A stretch of DNA of 64,000 bases from Selaginella moellendorffii (GCF_000143415.4 NW_003314325.1:866978-930977), one strand, 5' to 3'. Shown: positions 1 to 10,118, counted from the first letter of the stretch. The notes: generated by a model from the letters alone, not told the origin. Numbers and translations are program-made.

Positions 1-238
1 TTTATTATCTATCAAATGCCGGAAATGAGTAAAATCACTTGGACCGGACTGGGGATCACTGGAGGTGACGCGCTAGGCTGAGGCGAGATGGGCGATCGCA
101 AGGCAAGGGTGAGCGGGCTGATCCTCGAGGAGATTCCCTTCAACCATCGTGACCGTTCTTGAGAGGGGAGATTTGCGGAGCTTGTTCCAATTTACGTAAT
201 AAAAAAGGCAATGCTCGAATATGGGTTAAATTAGAAAA
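1..238. other. PPR scrap and spacer
   Basis: No gene. The first 50 bases encode a PPR-like fragment (QMPEMSKITWTGL) on the + strand, the same phrase found at 25568. The left part then jumps directly to sequence that in the second copy lies about 300 bp further on (25919), so this copy carries an internal deletion relative to the 25.5 kb copy. Confidence 0.6.
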
Positions 239-280
239 GTGAGTTTGTGTGAATTACATGAACTTGGTTACTCCTTTGTT

Positions 281-1495
281 TCAAAGAGGACTTTCTGGTA
301 CAGTGACGACTTTGCAACCCATTTCCAGCTTCACCTTTGGTGTGATGTACTCTCCAGCCATGATATATTCGGACATGATCTCGTAAAAGTGCTCTGTGTA
401 GTGAATGCCATCAAAAGTGAAATACTTGCTGGGATCCTTACACACCGTGTAAACAGCATTGGTCTGGTTCAGTGGAGCACACCCGCAAAGACCCTCACCA
501 TCACAGTTAAACTTGCCACCTCCACCGCAGCACGACTGGAGCGAGTTCGTGAAGCCAAACTCCTTCATATTCTCCAAAACATAGGTGTTTGCTGCAAACC
601 AATCGAAGTAGTACACAGTGAGACCCTGGTATTTTTGCGTCAGCTCTTCCGTCAGCCTCTGGATGTTGGTGTTGAAGTAGGAGATAATCTGGGCAATCTC
701 AACAATGCAACCATCCTTGTCATAGTGGAATGTACCAGCGGGGTACTGTTGGAAAGATTGGAGATAGTTTGGAGAGCAATCGGCACGGGGCATGTTGTAG
801 AGCACAACATGGCGAGCTCCGTGGGCATATAGCTTCTGAATTCCATCGGCCAGGCCTTGGATCACGGCCGGGATGGTGACGTTGATCACGTAGCCGCCTC
901 CCAGTGGCAAACCAAAGTTGATATCGTCTCCTCCAATCTCGACCGAGTAGAGTGCATTCTCGTACCATGGTTTGCTCGCCTGGCGACCATATCGACCCTC
1001 GACAAACTCCTGGTGGCGCACGAAGTCGTCAACCTGGGCGGACAAGACATGTGGGCTCGAGTATGGCTGGTTCTCGACCTTGATCACCGTGGCTCCGGCG
1101 TATCCAAAGTTGAGGCTCTCGAACTCGGTGCCATTGTACTTGAGGCTGGGAGTTCCAAGGTTGTCGAGGCGGAGCTTCTGGAGCAGGAGGTCGGGGATGA
1201 CGAGCCCGTCGCAGTAGCGTCCAGTGGGCTTCCCGTAGGTGATCCCGTATGGGTACCTGCCCGATAGGGTCTTGCCGCCACCGGCTTCAATGTCGCGGTT
1301 GCCGCCATCGCTGAGAGAATCTGCAAAGGTGAAGACTGCGGTTGGACAGATCGACGAGCTCGACTTTGGCGTTGCTGGTGTTGCTCGTGCCTGAGAAAGC
1401 AGCACAATGTTAAGCAAAAGAGCAAAGATTGCAAGAACAGTTCCAGAACAAGAAGCCATCACAGCTGATGGATCTGTAGAAGTGTTGGAGGCCAA
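281..1495 (-). CDS. GDSL esterase/lipase (copy 1, intact, single exon)
   Basis: A secreted plant GDSL-family esterase/lipase of 404 residues, close to the usual 350-400. Met13 (at 1459) is probably the true start, because it is followed by a hydrophobic signal peptide (LAIFALLLNIVLLSQARA). Block I reads FTFADSLSDGGN with the nucleophile Ser60. The block III-like segment is EIGGDDINFGL. Block V is DGIHYTEH with Asp362 and His365 completing the triad. It resembles ENOD8/alpha-fucosidase-like GDSL proteins, which act in the apoplast on acyl or acetyl esters; the substrate cannot be told from sequence. No intron is needed. Its duplicate at 26150-27318 has two frameshifts and a fragment lies at 6081-6330, so this is the only intact copy in the window. 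Confidence 0.9.
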   Translation of the reverse strand: MASNTSTDPSAVMASCSGTVLAIFALLLNIVLLSQARATPATPKSSSSICPTAVFTFADSLSDGGNRDIEAGGGKTLSGRYPYGITYGKPTGRYCDGLVIPDLLLQKLRLDNLGTPSLKYNGTEFESLNFGYAGATVIKVENQPYSSPHVLSAQVDDFVRHQEFVEGRYGRQASKPWYENALYSVEIGGDDINFGLPLGGGYVINVTIPAVIQGLADGIQKLYAHGARHVVLYNMPRADCSPNYLQSFQQYPAGTFHYDKDGCIVEIAQIISYFNTNIQRLTEELTQKYQGLTVYYFDWFAANTYVLENMKEFGFTNSLQSCCGGGGKFNCDGEGLCGCAPLNQTNAVYTVCKDPSKYFTFDGIHYTEHFYEIMSEYIMAGEYITPKVKLEMGCKVVTVPESPL

Positions 1496-1619
1496 AGTTT
1501 ATATAATGGATCCCAATCTCTTGAACAAGAGCTATCACATCTAAAACTAGTTCCATATCCATATTTCGAGTTACCAAAGAGATTGAAATATCTTCAGAGA
1601 GTTTGGTAAAAAGTTAATA

Positions 1620-2250
1620 CCCTAAAGCAGATGTCAGAATCGGCAATCTGCTCGTGGAGTTGTATAGCAAATGTGGCAGCGCCAACGACGCTCGGGCGGA
1701 ACATCTTCTCTAGGGATTTAATTCTCTTGGTGATCTTAGCCTAGTGAGGTCTTACTTGAGGCTGGATCCTTGCTTGATCGATCCTGACCTTTGTAGATTG
1801 CTACAGACTTTCTGAGATTGTATGGATCGCTCCAGGAGGCTTGATTGGCTGGCGAGAGTCTTAAGAAGTTCGGGCAGAGAGATCTGGCGGCTTGGAATGC
1901 GATAAACGACACTTATGCCCAGTGCGGGCTATGCAAAGAACGGCATTTGCGATTCACGAGAGGATGCTTACAAATTCACGTACACGACTCTTCTCTCCTG
2001 CTATGACAATCTGGGCGACGTAAAAAAGATCCATGCGCACCACTGCATTTGTAATGTGGAATCCAGATAAGGTGTTTGAATAGTTGGACGTGGGGCTGTG
2101 GACTGCAACCTAAGGATCGTGGAAGCCATCCAAGCGATAGAACAACAAGGTTTCGAGCGAGCAGCTTTATGCTGCCTGCTCTCCTCCAGATTGTGGAAGG
2201 TAGCAATTGTTGATCTGCTCAAGTCTCCAGGAATCACGCACCAATCAGTC
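1620..2250 (+). pseudogene. PPR gene fragment, frameshifted
   Basis: Short PPR pieces appear in changing + frames: LLVELYSKCGSANDARA, then a LRLYGSLQEA piece, then FGQRDLAAWNAINDTYAQCG. Stops and frameshifts separate them. A parallel, slightly different remnant lies at 27500-28180. Related better-preserved sequence is at 42.8-43.4 kb. The remaining sequence to about 2290 is duplicated debris. Confidence 0.75.
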
Positions 2251-2499
2251 AGGAATAGCTTGTATACAGAGTGTGATTGACATGTGAATTGCAACTCCTT
2301 TTCTCTTCACAGATCCTTTCTGTTGTATGCGCAACTTTTGCGATGGAGCAAGAAATTTCTAATGTTTGTTTATTTTGCTAGATGTCGTGAAACAAGCAAG
2401 GCATAGGAGGACGAGCAAGCGGTGATTGCCGGGCTGGAGGAGGAGCATAGAATCAGTTAGAACGCTCAAAGTTCGTGGGTATGACCATAACCGGAGAAA
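2251..2499. other. Spacer, duplicated elsewhere
   Basis: No gene seen. The part from 2331 on (gcaacttttgcgatggagca) is shared with 29041 onward. Relative to the 28-29 kb copy, about 1 kb is missing just before it. Confidence 0.5.
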
Positions 2500-2933
2500 T
2501 CATATCAGCTGTTTTGTGGTACGCTTGTGTCTTCCAGTTGTATAAGAATTCAATCCAAGGGCCCCGTAGGAAGTGCCAACTTTGCTATGGCCTCGTCCAG
2601 CTTTATCGCAAAGTCTAGGACATCCAGAGCAAGCCAGCGTAAGGCGTTTCCCGTGAGTGGCGATCCACCGAGCACCCTCTGAGAGAGCTTCGAGCCTGTC
2701 TGCCGGCACCATCTTCTGGCACCATCCGTCGACTGACTTGGAGCTTGGGAGAAGTTGACAGCGTCTTGTTTAAGGTACATTTTACTAACACGATCTCCCC
2801 TCCAGGAAGAAAGGAAGCGTCTCTTTCCCCGTCTAGAACCCGATCGGAAACGTTGAGAATTCCTTACCTTGGAAAAACCGGCAGATATCAAGAGCAGGAT
2901 CATCACAGTTCCCGACCATCGTTTCTTCATCAT
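2500..2933 (-). CDS. Possible small secreted protein, family unknown (doubtful)
   Basis: On the minus strand an ATG at about 2933 starts a good signal-peptide-like segment (KRWSGTVMILLLISAGFSK), followed at once by a donor-like AAG/GTAAGG. Downstream a second frame ending at 2500 encodes a basic piece with three cysteines (ACSGCPRLCDKAGRG). I could not find an acceptor that joins the two in frame, so this may be a real two-exon gene, a decayed one, or chance. The copy at 29212-29640 has lost the signal-peptide frame. I do not recognise the family. Confidence 0.25.
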
Positions 2934-2939
2934 AAACTT

Positions 2940-3559
2940 GATGTTATCATTTGGATATGTTTGCGTCTAGAGTTTCGCCAGACTTATGAGTTGGATCCTC
3001 CAGGTTTGATCGTGGAGTTGAAAAACTCTATGCGTCCATAGTGTTCCCGTTTGAGATCTCTCGCTTTTCGCACTGAACTAAATGGTGAAACCATTGTGCT
3101 CACCGCTGCTTTGGGTGCTCGGTCTTTTGTTGCTTAAAGTTGCTCTATGCATCAATGCCGCTTCTTCTTCTTTATTGTCTCTTTCTCTTAGACCTCGTGA
3201 TGCAAGGCGTCTCTGTGCGAGGCCGGACCGAGCTCACGAGCTCAAAAATTCAATGCAGGGTCAATTATAGTCAATGCAAGGTCTTCAAAGACTGTGTCTT
3301 CATTTGCTCAAGCTCGATCGCCCCAAGCTCTTCTCGAAAAACCGCCGACCCAGGAATGTATGGTATAAGATTTATCAAATGCCGGAAAGGAAGGCATTTC
3401 TTTGGACCGGAATGTAAACAACCCCGGAATGTAAACAGCATGTACCCTACCCCGACTCGAGAAGAAGACTATATCTGGCGATGCTCCACGGGTACAAAAC
3501 ACTCGGATCGATCCAGGCTCTCCAAAACCCTAAACCATATCAGGGAGGAAACTCTCAAT
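2940..3559 (+). other. Duplicated spacer with PPR scrap
   Basis: No intact gene. A PPR-like phrase (QMPERKAFLWTG) occurs near 3375-3415. The stretch matches 29640-30180 with small indels. The ORF opened at 3140 has a hydrophobic start but no recognisable domain. Confidence 0.4.
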
Positions 3560-4265
3560 AAGAAGGTAAATTCTAATCCGTTCACTCTACATGCTCATTT
3601 GGTTATCTTGTTAGTTATGCGCCGCTCTACAGGGCAAAGGTTGGCCTCTGCCGAGGATCTGGCTAAGCACTATGGTACCAGGACTTGGCTCATGGTTTCT
3701 GAACTCTGGTTTCATAACGGGTGCCCAAGAACGGATGAGCTTGTTCAGCTGGAAAAGGTCTTGTTCGATCCGGAGATGAGAACATCTGTGAAGCTGGCTA
3801 TGGCCCGGGGGAACCTTAATGTGTAGGAACTGGTTTGGAGTAGGTGAGTTTTATGCCATGGCCGTTGGCAAACGCTATATCTGTCCCGTTTCTCCTTTAC
3901 TCATCCAAAACGAAGCAGTGGAAAATAAGGAACTTTTCGATCAGATCATTCACTTAAGGAGTTTATGGAAACTTGGATACCGGGGCAGTATCACTAGAAA
4001 GTTGGCAATGTACAATCCAACCCTCGGTTCCACCAAGTTTGTCAAGCCTTTCAAACGGGATTTTTGCCCGAGTTTATCTGCTTTATGCCAGCGAAATTCA
4101 TCCAAAGGCTGTTCATGAGGTTAAGGGATTGTTTTGGATCAGCTCCCTGAATATAAGTTAAAATTTGGTAAAGGTGGACTTGTGGCTGTGCTAATAAAAC
4201 AGCCCCAATAAAGGCCAAAATCATTGATAATAGGTCCCATTAAAAAAAAAAAAAAAAAAAAAAAA
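3560..4265 (+). pseudogene. Retrocopy-like sequence with poly(A) tail
   Basis: Two AATAAA hexamers (about 4193 and 4209) are followed within 50 bp by an uninterrupted run of about 24 A residues (4242-4265). That is the layout of a reverse-transcribed polyadenylated RNA. The body has broken + frames (for example YASEIHPKAVHEVKG, then KFGKGGLVA). A shortened version at 30200-30410 keeps the AATAAA-like part but has no poly(A). I do not recognise the parent gene. Confidence 0.45.
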
Positions 4266-4290
4266 CATTTGATACCCTAAACCTTCACTT

Positions 4291-4337
4291 CTGAGCGTGG
4301 ATCGAACACGCGCCTTCAGATCTTCAGTGATCCCCGC
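4291..4337 (-). tRNA. tRNA-Phe(GAA) remnant, D arm deleted
   Basis: The reverse complement carries the acceptor start GCGGGGAT, the anticodon region CTGAAGATCTGAAGG and the T arm CGTGTTCGATCCACG of plant tRNA-Phe. The D arm and most of the 5' anticodon stem are gone, and the 3' acceptor end is replaced. It is not functional. It lies on the 3' side of the PSY-like gene at 4543, as the fuller copies do at 9314 and 33570. Confidence 0.6.
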
Positions 4338-4542
4338 TTATCTTCACACATATCACAAGCGTATTCAGTTTTGGCAGCGCTCTAGAGGAGTGAGATCGCT
4401 TAACATTGTCTTGGAAAATGTCTAGCTGATATAATCTGGCTCAATCAAAACTCACAAGATCACAACATTTTTCCGGCAATCTGCTTTTTTTTGCTGAAAC
4501 ATGCAAATATATGGCAATGAAAATGGATGCCCCTTGATCACT

Positions 4543-4999
4543 CTATTCTCTAGTCAGCTCAACATCAAACAACAGCAAACAACAAACTTGATACTCTCCA
4601 AGGGGAGGGGGCGCACCGTAGTGTGGGTTCCTGTTTGCCCCTGGGCCGTCACAGTCGCTGGTGTGGACCTCTCCAAGGAGCTTCCTGCCGTTGAGAGCCT
4701 GGAAGAAAAAAGAGCGAGAGAGAGAGAGAGAGAGCGAGAGAAGAAGACGAAGAAGAAGTTATAGTTAACAACAGAAAATGTGAAACGTAGGAGAAGATTA
4801 TCAACCTGGCCCTGTGCAGCCAGCAAGCTCGCATCTGCAAACCAACTAAAAGCAGTAAGAAACGAGATTGTGGAGGAAAATAACAAAGAAATGAAATCTA
4901 TATGTGCTCTCTACCTTTGTTTCCACTAGTAGCAAAAGCGGCAGTGATGAGCAGGCATGAGAGCAGGGCTGCGAGCACAAGCTTGCGAGGAGGAGCCAT
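4543..4999 (-). CDS. PSY-like secreted peptide precursor, copy A (altered)
   Basis: Three exons on the minus strand: 4999-4915, 4834-4806 and 4698-4543, with GT-AG introns, giving 89 residues. Exon 1 is a signal peptide (MAPPRKLVLAALLSCLLITA). Exon 2 gives DASLLAAQGQ. Exon 3 begins GRKLL and then one PSY-type motif. Compared with copies B and D the tyrosine is Cys (SDCDGPGANRNPHY, TGT for TAT), and a deletion removed the second motif, so the tail runs into unrelated residues before a stop. The ancestral role was presumably a tyrosine-sulfated extracellular growth peptide. This copy cannot be sulfated at the usual position and is probably degenerate or altered. Intron 2 holds a GA-rich microsatellite. 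Confidence 0.7.
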
Positions 5000-5281
5000 T
5001 TCTATACTAAGAGAGCCTATAGATCCAAACCAGGAAGGAAAGAATGAGACGCTCCCGTAGATAAAGGCCGAGGAGCACAGACTCACACAAAAGCTGGCAC
5101 AGTCTTCGAAGAAATGCAAGTGTTGTCCACCGAGTGGCCAAAAGCTAACGTAGATAACCATGGTAGCATCACCGTTACCAACACTGGATAAAACTTCGCT
5201 TTATATGTTAATAATGTGGAATCAAGGAGAGTGAAGAAAGATGGGAGAGATATTGACTAGTAGACTTTATCAGGAGAATAT
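5000..5281. promoter_or_regulatory. Shared 5' region of PSY-like copy A and PPR remnant
   Basis: This stretch separates the start of the minus-strand peptide gene (4999) from the + strand PPR remnant at about 5280. It matches the 270-bp head-to-head regions at 10119-10387 and 34375-34650. Promoter function is inferred only from position. Confidence 0.4.
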
Positions 5282-6110
5282 GTGGGCTTGCAGCAATCCT
5301 CAGTCTGGAGTTGGATGAAAGGCTGTTACAGGCTCTCCAACCCTACAGATCAAAAGGAGAGACGCGGAATGGAGCTCCTCGAGAACTTTCTATGTAGTGA
5401 TCTTGCTAGGAACGATGATATAAAAACTTCCACGAAGTATGAGGAACACCCAAGTATCGCCAGAGAAATCGCAAATTGCCCGTTTTGGGCACTTGCCGAG
5501 AGCATTACATTCCACTGCTCCAATCAAACCCAGAGGATCTACTCCCGGATAGTGGACAGCGGCTACTCCTCCACAATTTTTGCATCCAGTATTATGGCAA
5601 ATGTGGCAGTGTCGGCGATGTGTCTCTGCAATCGATCGCCCCAATCTGATTCAAGCATATGCCCTAATTGGGCATCTTGATAAAGAGCGTAACGTTTTTG
5701 ATCAATCTCATTCTCTCGATCTAGTCACGTGAAATGAGATAATAACTGCCTATGTGCAGCCTGGCTAGAAAAACTTTTCTTTGATCAAATGCCGGAAAAG
5801 ATGGTAACAACAGTTGCCCAAAACGGGCATCTGGACTAAGACAGGGCGGTGTTTGACGCAATGCCGATGGCATCGTGGACGGCGATGCTCCAGGGCTACA
5901 CCAAAAACTCCCGGATCGGTCAGGCCCTCCAGATGTTCCCGGGCCATAATACAGTTGCCGTTATCAGGATGTCTCTCAGAGACCATCATCGCTTGGACCC
6001 GCTCGACGCCGCAGCTGAGCAATCGAATCTCTTCTCTCTGCCTGAAATCCAGGCGCTCAGTGCATCGATCGCGTGCGCCATTAAACTTGAGGCAGAGTTC
6101 CAATGAGCCG
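5280..6110 (+). pseudogene. PPR gene remnant, partner of PSY copy A
   Basis: A decayed copy of the PPR gene seen whole at 34651-36402. Recognisable pieces include QTQRIYSRIVDSGYS (about 5530), AYALIGHLDKER (about 5655), FDQMPEKMVTTVAQNGHLD (about 5775) and DAMPMASWTAMLQGYTKNSRI (about 5860). Frameshifts and deletions break it. After about 6090 it abuts a GDSL fragment in the opposite orientation. Confidence 0.8.
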
Positions 6111-6330
6111 GAGCTTCTGGAGCAGGAGGTCGGGGATGACATGCCCATCCCGTGGGCTTCCTATAACATACGGATATATGGCTTCAATGTCGCGGTTGCC
6201 GCCGAATGCAAAGGTGAAGACGGTGGTCGACTTTGGCGTTGCTCGTGCATGAGAAAGAAGCACAATGCTAAGTAGAAGTGCAAATATTGGAAGAACAGTT
6301 CTAGAACAGAAAACCATATCTGCTAGCGCC
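6081..6330 (-). pseudogene. GDSL esterase N-terminal fragment
   Basis: The minus strand encodes FCSRTVLPIFALLLSIVLLSHARATP, then VFTFAFGGNRDIEA and VIPDLLLQKLRL. These match the signal peptide, block I and the following part of the GDSL gene at 281-1495, but with deletions that remove the DSL serine. It is a broken third copy. Confidence 0.8.
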
Positions 6331-6349
6331 AAATCTATCGCACTTGGTT

Positions 6350-7180
6350 GACGGTAAGCTAGTGAACCCGCAGCTGCGATTCCATGGCCGCCACTCGTGG
6401 TCACCAGAAATCGTGCGTCAGGCGGAACGTCTCCTTGATCGCGAGCGGGGAGGGATTCAATGTAGATGTGCTTTGCATTTGCATTTGCATTTGCATTGGT
6501 TTCGTGGTGATCTTTGCCGGCCCAGGAAATCTTTGGGTGAGGTCTTGTTTGATGCTGGGGCAGGGCAACCTTGCTCGATCGTTCCTCGAGGAGTCGGGCT
6601 TTGCAGATTACTATAGAGCTTCTGAGAATGTATGGATCGCTTCAGGAGGCTCGATTGAGTTACAAGAAGTTTGGGCAGAGAGATCTGGTGGCTTTGACCG
6701 CGATGAACGAAGTGCGGGCTATGCAAAGAGGCATTTGCGACTTACTAGAGGATGCCTTGACAGATTTACGTACACTGCTGAGTATTCATGCTTGTCTCGC
6801 GAGGGATGGAATCAAATGGGACGTCGTCATTGGTCGCTGTGGAAATCCCAGGCAGTGTCATGTTCGGCATAAGCACAGGCATGATCAACACCATCAGCAT
6901 GGAGTTTCTGTGCTCTCAGGGACGATCTTGTCAATTAGTTGTTCTTTGGAAGTCAAGGGAGAATGAGGAGGTGTTTGCTCTATAGCTTCGACTTGGTGTT
7001 TTGGAACGCCATGGTTTGGGCTTGCCGCGTTCTAACTGCGTGTGCTACCAGTTGCCAGCATGCGCTGCTTCAAACGAACGAACTCCATGATCGAGCGGCC
7101 AGTTTGGATCCAGTTGTGGTACTCCAAGCCTCAGAGGCTCGGCCTTGGATGGACAAACGAGATGCAGTGGTGCAAAGCTC
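6350..7180 (+). pseudogene. PPR gene fragments
   Basis: Pieces of the PPR family seen better at 42.8-44.7 kb: a LLEESGFADYYRASENVW stretch, YGSLQEARLSYKKFGQRDLVALTAMN, and later FDLVFWNAMVWA and a block near ALLQTNELHDRAASLD. They fall in several frames with internal deletions. From about 6650 on the sequence is repeated almost unchanged at 30907 onward, which marks the left edge of a large duplication. Confidence 0.75.
6473..6497. repeat. TTTGCA hexamer microsatellite
   Basis: Four consecutive copies of TTTGCA within the PPR fragment. It is a simple sequence repeat with no other feature. Confidence 0.9.
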
Positions 7181-9313
7181 CTAAACGTTAGTTTCTATCC
7201 TTGTGCCCCTCGTAACGGGCAAAAATCCAGGACTTGGCGATGGATCTGTCTAGCATCCTTGTGATCAATTCGATGCCATCAATCTTTCCTGATCGAGTGT
7301 TTTTCTGTCTGCAGAGATGCTGAATTTTACAAGGAAATAGGAAAAAAATAAAAAAATAAAAATTGAAACTTGCGCAGCTTGATCGAATCATCAAAGACAC
7401 AAGGCCATGCTTGGATTCTAGAGATCCTCTTCAAGATGTACTTGCAATGATCGGGGAGAGAGGCTTTGTGGAGAATATATTTCTGGATGAGGCTCGAGAA
7501 AGAAATTGCCAAGGATAAGGTTCTACAGGAAAAAAAAGCTGATCAAAGCTCACATTTGTGTCATATCTCTTTTTTTTTTTGTTTTTACTTGCGTTTCAGA
7601 GAAGTGCAGGTATGAATCCTTCTCACACACAAACATCTCAGTGTGATATTATCCTCAAAGAAAGATATGAGGCCGTGATAATCATGGGCAGATCGGCCGA
7701 CTGCCTCATGAGAACACAACACGCTTGCGTTTTTCCTGGAGGGGAGATCGTGCACGTAAACATCACAGAGCGAGGACCTAGCTCAACCCGAACAGAAACG
7801 TTAACTGTGGAAAACCGGCAGGAATCATGTCGACCTTCGTATCAAAATTGTTGACCATGTGGCATAGGGCGTCTTCCAAATATCCAGAATACCCAACCGA
7901 GGCAAATGCGTCATTGCAACACACGCATTTCTTCTCTGGTGCCAAATCCGGATATGGCCTCTTTCACAACACCAGCATCGGCAAAAACACCAAGCATTGT
8001 CGCCCAATTCCTCCAGTTCCGGGCTCATGCCTTTTCTTTCTGTGAGCAATAGGACATTTCCGCACTTGTTGCGTTTGCCAACAGCCACGATAAAACTCAG
8101 TTCCTACACATTCCCGCAGGCATGTCAATGTTAGCAGCAGAATGGGTTTCTACGCGGAAGGAAGTGGATCCCTCCCGCGTAAAGCACATAAAGTCGGCGG
8201 TATAAGATACGCGTATCCGAATATAGGATAAAGCCTTTTTATGCAAAGAAAACGTAAACCATTAAAAAGGCTGTAATATATTTTATTTAACACATCTCGT
8301 TTAGTTTTGTTTGAATGTATGTTGTGGCGCGCTGTTTCCTACGCGTTAGAAGCCCCACTGCCAATGCCATCCTCACCAAGACAGTTGCTTTCCATGGATG
8401 ATGCCATGGGATGCTTAAAGAATCGCAAACCTGCCTCGATCTGCCATGGCCTCCCACCGCCATAGCTATGGCGAGTCTAGGAAATGATCCTTACCCAATT
8501 AGCTCCTTGCCAGAGGCGCCATTCTGGATTTCAATCCCCGAGCGATTGAGTTGGCGGAGAAAGCGATCCGGCCAACCCAGCCTCGAGCTCCCAGGGTCAG
8601 GGATGAGCAATCGAGAGCTTGAAGCTCCCACCTTCTACGATGCATGATAGTTAGTCGCATGGAAAGTAAGAAAAACACAGATCTGTGGGCGAGGGCAAGC
8701 GCATTGACGAGAAAATTGTCTCCTGCGGCCTCGATCGTCATAGCTTCCTCACGAACCTCGTCATGGAAATGTATGGAAAGTACTGGCGCGGGGGATACGT
8801 CTTGGGAATCTTCCACAAGACGGAAGATGGAGATGTTTTCTTTGCGGCATTTGCCCAAAACGGGTAAGTTCTGGCGTTCTCCCGGCAAATGCCTCTCGAT
8901 CTAATTCCGTCACATTCTTGCAGCTAATCCCGATGCAAGCTCTCGTCTTCCAGGAGATTGAATTCAAGGACGCCAGCTCCTCGAAGGGATCAAGCCCAAC
9001 CACATCTCCTTTTTCACGGATGGTCAAGCTCCACCTCTCGAGCTAAGACTTACCAAAATTCTTCATAAACCGATTAAACAAAACTTTATGTTGGGCAACA
9101 AATTCCTTTAGATAGCCGGCACGAACGCCTATGATGCTGATCTACCAGCATCAACCATTCTCTCGTGAGCAGCTGAACCGTCAAAACGGAAGGTTGACCC
9201 TGGGCTTTTCGCATTGGGAGCTTTTCGAGCCCACAAGTATGCTGGCTGCATTGTCGATATGGTATGAAGTTCGTTTCAATTTCTGAAAACCATTGGACTT
9301 CACAAACTTCTAA
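7181..9313. other. Duplicated block without an intact gene
   Basis: Repeated almost base for base at 31444-33569. Two coding-like scraps are visible. Around 7370-7520 (+) reads QLDRIIKDTRPCLDSRDPLQ followed by DVLAMIGERGF, also found near 28520. Around 8690-8870 (+) is a PPR remnant (LVMEMYGKY, then FFAAFAQNG). The open frames in between have no domain I recognise and do not chain into a gene. A T-rich run lies near 7570. Confidence 0.55.
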
Positions 9314-9386
9314 TGCGGTGAGCGTAGATGGAACACGCGGCCTTAAGATCTTCAGTCTGACGCTCTCTCAACTGGGCTATCCCCGC
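9314..9386 (-). tRNA. tRNA-Phe(GAA)-like sequence, probable pseudogene
   Basis: The 73-nt reverse complement runs from GCGGGGATAGCCCAG to CTCACCGCA and has all tRNA-Phe parts, with the anticodon loop CTGAAGA (GAA) intact. Compared with plant tRNA-Phe it has a C in the D stem (GCCC against GAGC), a broken anticodon-stem pair (TCTTA), and T-arm changes (TTCCATC, TACGC). These mismatches argue against function. It lies 294 bp beyond the stop of PSY-like copy B, on the same strand. The copy at 33570-33642 is the same. Confidence 0.65.
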
Positions 9387-9679
9387 GTGATAATAATTAT
9401 CAGCAATATTATCTGGCACATACATATCACATTACAAGTGTCATGAAATTATTGAGCGCTCTAGAGGAGTGAGATCGTAGAAATGCCACTATAGCTGATA
9501 TGCTGGCTCAAAACTCACAAGGATCATAGCAAAGATTCTTCCAGCGATCGGCTTTTTTGCTGAAACATGGATGTCTAGAGGTGACTCAACAGCAAACAAA
9601 AGAAAACAACAAACGTGGTAGCCGTGTAGAGGGTATAGCTCCTACACGAAAACATGGAAGAACACACAGAAACAAAGAT

Positions 9680-10118
9680 CTATCCCATCAGCGGCGGGGG
9701 TGCGTAGTGTGGGTTCATGTTCGCGCCTGGACCGCCATAGTCGCTGATCTCTCCAAGGGGCGGTGGTGCGCCGTAGTGTGGGTTCCTGTTTGCCCCTGGA
9801 GCGTCATAGTCGCTGGTATGGACCTCTCGAAGGAGCTTCCTGCCTTTGAGAGCCTGGAAGAAAGAGAGAGAACTTTTTATAACAGGAAAGGAAAAGGAAA
9901 CGTAGAAGAAGATTTCTCAACCTGGCCCTGTGCAGCCGGCAAGCTTGCATCTGTAAATCCAACTCAAAACAGTGAGAAACGAGATTGTGGAGGAAGGTAA
10001 CAGAGAAATGAGATCTATATGTGCTCTCTCTACCTTTGTTTCCACTAGTAGCAAAAGCGGCAGTGATGAGCAGGCATGAGAGCAGGGTTGCGAGCACAAG
10101 CTTGCGAGAAGGAGCCAT
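9680..10118 (-). CDS. PSY-like tyrosine-sulfated peptide precursor, copy B (two motifs)
   Basis: Three exons on the minus strand: 10118-10034, 9950-9922 and 9853-9680, with GT-AG introns of about 70-85 bp, encoding 95 residues. Residues 1-24 form a signal peptide (MAPSRKLVLATLLSCLLITA). A short linker (DASLPAAQGQ) follows. Exon 3 gives GRKLL, then SDYDAPGANRNPHYGAPPP and SDYGGPGANMNPHYAPPP, ending LMG. The motif agrees with the plant PSY consensus DYxxPxxNxxHxPxxP. The Asp before Tyr is the acidic context used by tyrosylprotein sulfotransferase. By family, the mature peptide is sulfated, secreted and perceived by LRR receptor kinases to tune growth. Two motifs in tandem suggest two peptides per precursor. 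A PPR gene starts 270 bp away on the other strand. Confidence 0.82.

Noticed and set aside
239-832. Long + strand frame opposite the GDSL gene
   Set aside because: It is the antisense shadow of the GDSL coding sequence; the same happens at 857-1267 and 26114-27131.
4716-4740. GA repeat as a regulatory GAGA element
   Set aside because: It lies in intron 2 of PSY-like copy A, varies freely in length between copies, and looks like an ordinary microsatellite.
9680-10118. Reading the small genes as metallothionein, glycine-rich protein or antimicrobial peptide
   Set aside because: The spliced product has almost no cysteine and no Gly-rich tract. The repeated DYxxPGANxNPHY motif with an acidic residue before Tyr fits PSY peptides better.
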